A model generated the notes under the pieces. It searched no databases, was not told the origin of the DNA, and saw only the letters and a program-made list of their open reading frames with translations. A stretch of DNA of 10,391 bases from an uncultured Candidatus Melainabacteria bacterium (GTDB lineage Bacteria > Cyanobacteriota > Vampirovibrionia > Gastranaerophilales > Gastranaerophilaceae). The position numbers and the translations under genes are program-made. Location of the stretch: assembly GCA_946622835.1 (NCBI GenBank), contig CAMOQI010000013.1, forward strand, positions 1-10,391, in the 5' to 3' direction. The stretch's first letter is position 1; every line of letters starts with the position of its first letter. Of this stretch, positions 5,928 through 10,391 are shown one piece after another.

Positions 5928-6007
5928 ATTTGTCAACATATATTTTCAATTATCTATGTCTTTTTTTGTCGTTTTTTTGTACATTTTTGCATTTTGGGTT
6001 GACAAAT
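5928..6007 (+). repeat. ~80-bp repeat, copy C (most intact)
   Basis: This copy has perfect 9-bp terminal inverted repeats, ATTTGTCAA (5928-5936) and TTGACAAAT (5999-6007). Inside, three T-runs (5961-5967, 5972-5978, 5984-5988) are centred 11 bp apart and punctuated by GTC, GTCG and GTACA, giving the 35-bp core that is identical in copy A. No gene starts within 400 bp downstream on the plus strand. It separates the peptidase module from the minus-strand debris region. No flanking target duplication is visible. Confidence 0.9.
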
Positions 6008-6061
6008 CAAGAAAATTTCAATATTAAGATAGTGTATTACTTTAAATATTAAATCTGTTAC

Positions 6062-6077
6062 GAGGATGCTTATCCTC
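6062..6077 (-). terminator. Small hairpin at the end of the broken minus-strand gene
   Basis: GAGGAT (6062-6067) pairs with ATCCTC (6072-6077) around GCTT. It overlaps the last codon and stop of the disrupted minus-strand frame ending at 6070. With only six base pairs and no T-tract it is at best a weak end-of-gene hairpin. Confidence 0.3.
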
Positions 6078-6324
6078 TAAAATATGTCTGATTTTGTTGG
6101 TACTGATGTGGGTATATATTTGCGTTGTTATTATACATATTCTGCGGTATAAATCCCGTCCCGGTTCCGAGGTCAAATCAATATGTGTCGTCTGCTACAA
6201 CACTGAGTTCGTGCAGTCTGTTGTAGAGTTGAGGCGGATTTATGTTCCTGAGCTTTGCATATTGCTGTGAAGTGAATCCCCAGACAAATGCTTTTCTTCC
6301 GTCAATACTTTTCTTGGTAATCAT
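6070..6324 (-). pseudogene. Small unknown gene interrupted by an in-frame TGA
   Basis: From an ATG at 6324 the minus strand encodes 48 residues beginning MITKKSIDGRKAFVWGFTSQ, then a TGA at 6180-6178. The same frame continues for 35 further codons (FDLGTGTGFIPQNMYNNN onward) to a TAA at 6072-6070. The codons on both sides are alike and the region is clearly less AT-rich than its surroundings, so this looks like one ~84-residue gene broken by a nonsense mutation. The Shine-Dalgarno AAGGA lies about 9-10 bases before the ATG. The tail is rich in Asn, Tyr and Gln. I do not recognise the family. Recoding as selenocysteine is unlikely. It lies downstream of a leader ORF and two terminators on the same strand, as if it was once under attenuation control. 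Confidence 0.5.
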
Positions 6325-6342
6325 CTCTATATTTCCTTGTAT

Positions 6343-6380
6343 AAAAAACTGCTGACAAACCTTGTGTTTATCAGCAGTTT
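6343..6380 (-). terminator. Minus-strand intrinsic terminator directly before the broken gene
   Basis: Positions 6346-6360 and 6366-6380 pair over 15 positions with one mismatch (GTTTATCAGCAGTTT on the plus strand at the right arm), loop CTTGT. On the minus strand six T residues (6348-6343) close the structure, as in a rho-independent terminator. It ends 19 bases before the ATG at 6324, so it would block transcription into that gene unless antiterminated. Confidence 0.75.
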
Positions 6381-6427
6381 AGTTATTTATATTTCTTTAC
6401 AAAACTATCTTATATGAACACAACACC

Positions 6428-6454
6428 AAAAAGCCCATATCTGCTGTCTGGGCT
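6428..6454 (-). terminator. Minus-strand intrinsic terminator after the leader ORF
   Basis: On the minus strand AGCCCA (6454-6449) pairs with TGGGCT (6437-6432), followed by five T residues (6432-6428). The stem begins inside the stop codon of the 13-codon ORF at 6494-6453, which is the layout of leader-peptide attenuators. Confidence 0.65.
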
Positions 6455-6494
6455 ACTGCGGCTGTGCATTCAGTTTTGTAAAATGCTTTTTCAT
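6453..6494 (-). CDS. 13-residue leader peptide ORF (putative attenuator)
   Basis: The minus strand encodes MKKHFTKLNAQPQ and a TAG, preceded by GAGGT (6506-6502) at seven-base spacing, stronger than expected by chance for such a short frame. The stop codon touches the first terminator stem (6454-6449), and a second terminator (6380-6343) and a small gene remnant follow. Leader ORF, terminator, gene is the arrangement of ribosome-mediated attenuation in Firmicutes resistance and mobile-element genes. No run of one amino acid marks a sensed tRNA, so the signal could be ribosome stalling by a drug or something else. The peptide has not been matched to a known leader. Confidence 0.45.
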   Translation of the reverse strand: MKKHFTKLNAQPQ

Positions 6495-6515
6495 AATTAT
6501 TACCTCTTTTTTATA

Positions 6516-6574
6516 ATGATAGCTATGTAGAACATATCAACTATCATATACTCAACAGGAATCGTTTACTGTTG
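6516..6574. repeat. Two short inverted repeats upstream of the leader ORF
   Basis: ATGATAG (6516-6522) and CTATCAT (6541-6547) are reverse complements 18 bp apart, and CAACAG (6553-6558) and CTGTTG (6569-6574) pair around 10 bp. Both lie between the 210-residue minus-strand gene and the leader ORF. They could be 5'-UTR hairpins or a weak transcript end for the gene stopping at 6603. No T-tract supports a terminator on the minus strand. Confidence 0.3.
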
Positions 6575-6602
6575 TTTTCACTTTATTGAATGTATTTCGA
6601 GA

Positions 6603-7235
6603 TTAGAAATCAGGAAGAGATTTTTCATTATCAATAAATCGTGCACTTTCATATAAGTTTTCAAAATAACTGCACGGCTTTTCAAGACTCTCATTGACAG
6701 AATTTATTTTTAGTTTTATTAAATAAAGTTCTACAACCATTAAAGACGCTAAAGAATTAACTGCATTTTCAAGTGTTGCCAAATGAAAGTTGTTAAAACT
6801 TTCATGTTTAATGCTGTTATTAGCTTTCCACCATTCTATACCTATTACATTTTCTGTTTCTTGATTTGAGCTTTTTATAATTGCCCAATTATTTAACGGT
6901 TGAAGCACACAGTAATCTGTTCCAACTTTAACTTCAGTGATTTTGGGGTATTTGTTCAATATTGTTTTACTAATTAATACAATATTTGAAGTTTTTACGT
7001 TAAATGATTTGTCAATATGAAGACAAATTATTTTACATAGATTTTCAAATTCAGCAGATGCAAGCATAATAAGTTGTTGAAATTCAAAAGAGTTTACATT
7101 TGCATTTCTCATAACACCGTTCTCAACCGAATGATCAATAAATTGTCTTGTCATTTCTAATCTATTACACAATGAGCGAAAATAATCCCAATAATGTATT
7201 ACTTCTTCAGATTGATTACTGTTTGACGGATTCAA
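6603..7235 (-). CDS. Unknown alpha-helical protein, HEPN-like
   Basis: This 210-residue soluble protein is read as mostly helical. The start is a TTG at 7235, chosen because AGGAG (7250-7246) lies ten bases upstream and no ATG is suitably placed. Two features resemble HEPN-type proteins: an early helix with FEFQQLIMLASAEFENLCKI (50-69), and later EWWKANNSIKHESFNNFHLA (134-153), where W-x-x-x-N-x-x-K-H followed by a long hydrophobic helix (ENAVNSLASLMVVELYLI) is a recurring pattern in uncharacterised defence-island proteins. The canonical R-x4-6-H of HEPN RNases is not present, so nuclease activity is not claimed. It diverges from the nuclease-STAND gene across a 378-bp control region, and could be an accessory to it or an independent gene. 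Confidence 0.8.
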   Translation of the reverse strand: MNPSNSNQSEEVIHYWDYFRSLCNRLEMTRQFIDHSVENGVMRNANVNSFEFQQLIMLASAEFENLCKIICLHIDKSFNVKTSNIVLISKTILNKYPKITEVKVGTDYCVLQPLNNWAIIKSSNQETENVIGIEWWKANNSIKHESFNNFHLATLENAVNSLASLMVVELYLIKLKINSVNESLEKPCSYFENLYESARFIDNEKSLPDF

Positions 7236-7292
7236 TGTAAATCTTCTCCTTCTGTTCTTAACTATATTCCTGGACTCAAGAAAGCTTATTGA

Positions 7293-7304
7293 AATAGGTA
7301 TATT
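7293..7304. promoter_or_regulatory. Second copy of the 12-base operator-like motif
   Basis: AATAGGTATATT here is identical to positions 7455-7466, the first two-thirds of the palindrome at 7455-7473. It overlaps the -10 (7307-7302) and the expected start point of the proximal minus-strand promoter, a typical repressor position. A regulator is not encoded nearby. Confidence 0.4.
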
Positions 7305-7454
7305 TTATCATATAAAAATCGATATTGCAAATTTCATTACAAAAATCATTTTAGTTTTCGCATTACATTTCTTTATTCAGCACTACTTTTCCTTTGATTA
7401 AACTGTGTTTTTATTGGTGTAAATCAAAAGCCTTATATTGAGAAATACAGTAAT

Positions 7455-7473
7455 AATAGGTATATTACCTATT
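7455..7473. promoter_or_regulatory. Perfect 19-bp palindrome, candidate operator
   Basis: AATAGGTA (7455-7462) and TACCTATT (7466-7473) are exact reverse complements around TAT. The site overlaps the -10 of the distal minus-strand promoter candidate and lies about 80 bp upstream of the nuclease-STAND promoter. Its shape fits a dimeric repressor site. Confidence 0.5.
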
Positions 7474-7550
7474 TTTTCTTTTTGTCAATCAGCACTATTT
7501 CTATTTGAAATGTTATGCTAATTTGATTAATAAGAGTAGTAAAACAACAT

Positions 7551-7579
7551 TTGTTATACGGTATTGTTTATGGTATAAT
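7551..7579 (+). promoter_or_regulatory. Promoter of the nuclease-STAND gene (extended -10)
   Basis: TTGTTA (7551-7556) is followed after 17 bp by TATAAT (7574-7579), preceded by TGG, which makes an extended -10 (TGnTATAAT). Start of transcription would be near 7586, leaving a short leader with GGAGG (7602-7606) seven bases before the ATG at 7614. Confidence 0.75.
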
Positions 7580-7613
7580 TAAAATATATTAAGTCGTATT
7601 TGGAGGTAGAAAT

Positions 7614-10391
7614 ATGTCCACTCCTGGAATTGGTGATCCTTATTGGTATGAATGGTATGTCGGTCTTAAATATATCGTAGAAATGATTAATCCTGATTCA
7701 AGAATCGCATCTGTAATATTCCAACATGAAATATATGACACTATAGATGATGTGGTAGTAGAATATAAAGATGGTACTGAAAAATTGTGTTATCAGGTTA
7801 AACACGAAATTTCCACTTCGAAACAAAGCAACTTGACCTTCGGAAGGCTAATTGAACAACAAAACGGAAAGAACTTATTGGGTTCTATTTTTTCGGGTTG
7901 GGAAAACACCCATAAAAATAATAAGCCAATACTATTTACGAACAGAACTTTAGGACGTAATAAATCTGCTCGTATTTTTCGTGGCCAAAAATACCCCGCA
8001 TATTCAATTACTGATTTTTTTGAACTAATAAAAAAAGAGTTGGAAGATGTAGACGATTTCACAAGCATTGCTATTTCAGATCATAATTTAGCCCAACAAT
8101 TTGAAGAGTTTTGCAGCGCGATTAAAGCAGAAGATCAAAACAATATCGTAAAGTTTATAAAAGCCTTTTCTATTTATGGCAACCAGCCTAACTTAACGGA
8201 ATTAGAAAGTACACTAGTTACTTCAATTCAAAAATCTTTTTCTTGTAGTGAAGGTTTAGCAAAAGAGCTTTTTGAAAAACTTGTTGCTGAATTAAGATTT
8301 TGGACAACAACGAGAAGAGAAAACGAAAGAGTAACTATTGAAAATGTGTATTCAGCTTTAAGCATCAAAGAGGATATAAATGAAAGTCAGCATAGATTAA
8401 TCCCTCCGGAACCATTCTTTAATAGTAGAAAAGACTTCTGTAATGATGTTGAAGAAAAAGTTATTCGTTCTGATAAAAATGTGATCTTTATTACTGGAGA
8501 CCCAGGTTCAGGAAAAACCAGTACAATTAGTTATATTCAATCTACAAGAAATCTTTTTTTGCTCCGGTATCATACTTTTCGACCAATTTCCCCTAATCAG
8601 CATTTTTATAACAATGATGCAGGCATGTATAGTAGTGAAAACTTATGGGGAACACTTTTAAATCAATTAAGAAAAGTGTTTGCGGGAAATCTAGCGAAAT
8701 ATCAAGTTCCTGTCTCTAATAAACTCTTAACCCTTGAAGTTATGAGACAAAGTGTCTTAAGATTGCTAGGTATATATGTGACAGATTATAACAACAGTAA
8801 ACGCATTTATGTATGTATTGACGGAATTGATCATGCTGCAAGAGCAGAAAACGATGTTACTTTTTTGACATCCCTTCCTACTCCTGATGAGATTCCTTCC
8901 GGGGTATGTTTTGTAATAGTGGGACAACCATCAACTATGTATAATACTCAGTACCCAGTATGGTTAACAAGTAATGACGTTGAAAAAATTGAGTTGCCAA
9001 AACTATGCATTTCTGATATAGAGCAGTTAATTAATTCAGAAATGCCACAACTGCAAACCAACCAAAATGAACTTGCATCATTTATATATGAAAAAACAGA
9101 AGGTAACAACCTTTCGACAGTATATGCAATTGAAGAGATAAAGCATTTGAATTCCATAGATGATATTATTTGTAAGTTAAATTCAAGTGGAATAAACGCT
9201 GATGTTCAACAGTATTATTCTCATATTTGGAATCATGCAAAATCTGAAATATTAAAAATGGGAATACCTGCAGCATTTCCAGAAAGTATAATTGCTTCTC
9301 CAATACTTTTAATGAACGGACGAGTTAATTTAAATGTTATTTATGAAGCATTAAAGCAATACAAATTAAGCAAAACAGATTGGGAAATTGCTCTAAAAAA
9401 CTTATACCCATTAATTATTCCAACTAGTAACGATGGTGAATATGCTTTATTTCATAATGATTTTCGCGTGTTTCTTATGGGAATTATTAGTGGATATAAT
9501 GAACGCTATGAGGAAATCGCATTGCTTTTAGCAAAGCATATACTAGAAGTGGAAAAAGATGATGTTTTGAAGTATGTATCAGGTATTCCATTACTCAAAT
9601 GTGCTAAAAGAACTGATTTGATTCCAAACTATATTACTCCAGAATTCATTATTGGGGCATTAGCCGAAGGAATATCAAAGCAACGGTTAGATTACTACTT
9701 ACATCTTTCATATTTTTCGGCTTGTCAAAATCATAATTTAGAAGGTCTACTTAATACTTATTTATCCATAAAAACGTTACATCAACATATACGTTATTAT
9801 GAATATTATGAAAGAGAATATGTGCCCTTTGATTTTCCTGAGACAGACTCAATAGATATTGCTGAAGTCAGAGCGTTACCATTGAATTTGGAGAATCTTT
9901 TTGAGTATGAAAATGTACTTGATTTATGTAAAAAACTATATATTTCAAATCAAGGCGATTGTATTACTCGTGCTTTTGGATTATATAAAAAATGGTTCGG
10001 AGACCTTTCGCCATACGATTTCCTTCAGCTTTATAAAGAGAGAAAACAAGATGATGAGTACTCACAATTAAGAACAGATGAAATCGGCGTGTTGCTTCAA
10101 AAATGGGGTGAAACTATAGCAAGATTAAATATTGCACCGCCTTCAATAACTACTCCTGACAATGAACTTGAAGCATCCGCTATTGACCTTGTAGGTGAAT
10201 CATATTTTGATACATGTATTAAGTATGAAGCTTTTACCAATGCAATTACTGCAATTAATCAACATTACATATTTGAATCTGTTTTTTGTGATAAATTGGA
10301 AGATTTTCTTTATAGCGGTAATGCATATTTAGTAAAAAGTTATTTACCACGAGTGTCAGATAATCCTAATAAACCAAGTTCAAGGCTTCTA
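7614..10391 (+). CDS. Nuclease-STAND NTPase, Avs-like (C-terminus beyond window)
   Basis: The frame is open for 926 codons from an ATG behind GGAGG to the right edge, with no stop. The N-terminus (about 1-210) fits the Cap4-like DUF4297 dsDNA nuclease: E39, then IDDVVVEY (D45, D46), then CYQVKHE (59-65) form the D...QxK variant of the PD-(D/E)xK active site. A P-loop GDPGSGKTS (295-303) and Walker B YVCIDGIDHA (D403, D406) mark a STAND NTPase, followed by a conserved sensor-region strand (VIVGQPS) and the FHNDFRVFL motif (H614, D616, R618) of the winged-helix part common in antiviral STAND proteins. From about 650 on it is helical, as expected of the TPR-like sensor that recognises phage proteins. 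By family, ligand binding causes oligomerisation and DNA degradation. The sensor end, and thus the target, is not in view. Confidence 0.85.
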   Translation, partial: MSTPGIGDPYWYEWYVGLKYIVEMINPDSRIASVIFQHEIYDTIDDVVVEYKDGTEKLCYQVKHEISTSKQSNLTFGRLIEQQNGKNLLGSIFSGWENTHKNNKPILFTNRTLGRNKSARIFRGQKYPAYSITDFFELIKKELEDVDDFTSIAISDHNLAQQFEEFCSAIKAEDQNNIVKFIKAFSIYGNQPNLTELESTLVTSIQKSFSCSEGLAKELFEKLVAELRFWTTTRRENERVTIENVYSALSIKEDINESQHRLIPPEPFFNSRKDFCNDVEEKVIRSDKNVIFITGDPGSGKTSTISYIQSTRNLFLLRYHTFRPISPNQHFYNNDAGMYSSENLWGTLLNQLRKVFAGNLAKYQVPVSNKLLTLEVMRQSVLRLLGIYVTDYNNSKRIYVCIDGIDHAARAENDVTFLTSLPTPDEIPSGVCFVIVGQPSTMYNTQYPVWLTSNDVEKIELPKLCISDIEQLINSEMPQLQTNQNELASFIYEKTEGNNLSTVYAIEEIKHLNSIDDIICKLNSSGINADVQQYYSHIWNHAKSEILKMGIPAAFPESIIASPILLMNGRVNLNVIYEALKQYKLSKTDWEIALKNLYPLIIPTSNDGEYALFHNDFRVFLMGIISGYNERYEEIALLLAKHILEVEKDDVLKYVSGIPLLKCAKRTDLIPNYITPEFIIGALAEGISKQRLDYYLHLSYFSACQNHNLEGLLNTYLSIKTLHQHIRYYEYYEREYVPFDFPETDSIDIAEVRALPLNLENLFEYENVLDLCKKLYISNQGDCITRAFGLYKKWFGDLSPYDFLQLYKERKQDDEYSQLRTDEIGVLLQKWGETIARLNIAPPSITTPDNELEASAIDLVGESYFDTCIKYEAFTNAITAINQHYIFESVFCDKLEDFLYSGNAYLVKSYLPRVSDNPNKPSSRLL

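Larger units (their letters stand above)
7236..7613. promoter_or_regulatory. Divergent control region between HEPN-like and nuclease-STAND genes
   Basis: This 378-bp gene-free stretch holds promoters for both directions. For the minus-strand gene, TTGCAA (7330-7325) is 17 bp from TAAAAT (7307-7302), and a second candidate further upstream is TTGACA (7487-7482) with 17 bp to TATACC (7464-7459). The plus-strand promoter is listed separately. A 7-bp inverted repeat TTTGATT/AATCAAA (7393-7399, 7422-7428) is also present. I see no small ORF or structured RNA here with confidence. Confidence 0.55.

Noticed and set aside
405..6007. The repeat copies as ends of one composite transposon or as a CRISPR array
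   Set aside because: No transposase lies between them, no target duplications are visible, and three copies kilobases apart around genes are not a CRISPR array.
6178..6180. TGA as a selenocysteine codon
   Set aside because: No Sec-like catalytic context (Y-TGA-F, no nearby Cys/Thr redox motif) and no convincing hairpin immediately after the TGA; nonsense mutation is simpler.
6512..6540. TTGATA...TTATAA on the minus strand as promoter of the leader ORF
   Set aside because: The -10 would lie only a few bases before the Shine-Dalgarno, so transcription would start after the ribosome binding site.
8948..9157. Minus-strand frames at 7793-8068 and 8948-9157
   Set aside because: Both are antisense shadows of the long nuclease-STAND reading frame.

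Overview
The window looks like an accessory (defence or mobile-element) region of a low-GC, Gram-positive bacterium, most likely a Clostridia member such as a gut Lachnospiraceae or Ruminococcaceae. The support is AT-rich intergenic DNA, strong AGGAGG-type ribosome binding sites, sigma-A promoters of TTGAnA/TATAAT type, a TTG start behind a good Shine-Dalgarno, and a classic Firmicutes response regulator / ABC exporter / sensor kinase cassette. There are no rRNA, tRNA, CRISPR, transposase or integrase genes.

Layout: (1) 1-344, minus strand, the N-terminus of a P-loop ATPase that runs off the left edge. (2) 405-485, copy A of an ~80-bp repeat (inverted). (3) 583-3987, an OmpR-family response regulator, a BcrA/LanF-like ABC ATPase, an ABC-2 permease and a one-membrane-segment histidine kinase, all on the plus strand, with a hairpin at 4012-4049 after the kinase. 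(4) 4080-4159, repeat copy B. (5) 4201-5713, a two-gene overlapping operon of a soluble M48-like zinc peptidase and an unknown Cys-rich protein, followed by a helix-turn-helix gene remnant and a strong terminator (5868-5903). (6) 5928-6007, repeat copy C. (7) 6008-6602, minus-strand debris: a 13-codon leader ORF, two intrinsic terminators and a small gene broken by an in-frame TGA. (8) 6603-7235, minus strand, an unknown 210-aa alpha-helical protein resembling HEPN-type proteins. (9) 7614-10391, plus strand, the first 926 residues of a large nuclease-STAND NTPase (Cap4-like DUF4297 nuclease plus NTPase, Avs-like), running off the right edge.

How it may work together: the regulator/kinase/ABC cassette reads as an inducible peptide-antibiotic export or immunity unit. 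Four phased TTGAC boxes in front of the ABC genes suggest that the regulator activates them. The STAND-nuclease is a probable phage-sensing abortive-infection protein, with the HEPN-like gene divergent across a 378-bp control region that holds a perfect palindrome. The most novel-looking element is the repeat: three ~80-bp copies with 9-bp terminal inverted repeats, a nearly invariant core of helically phased T-tracts, and outward-facing TTGAC(A). The copies sit exactly at the boundaries between unrelated gene modules, as if modules were exchanged or controlled through them.
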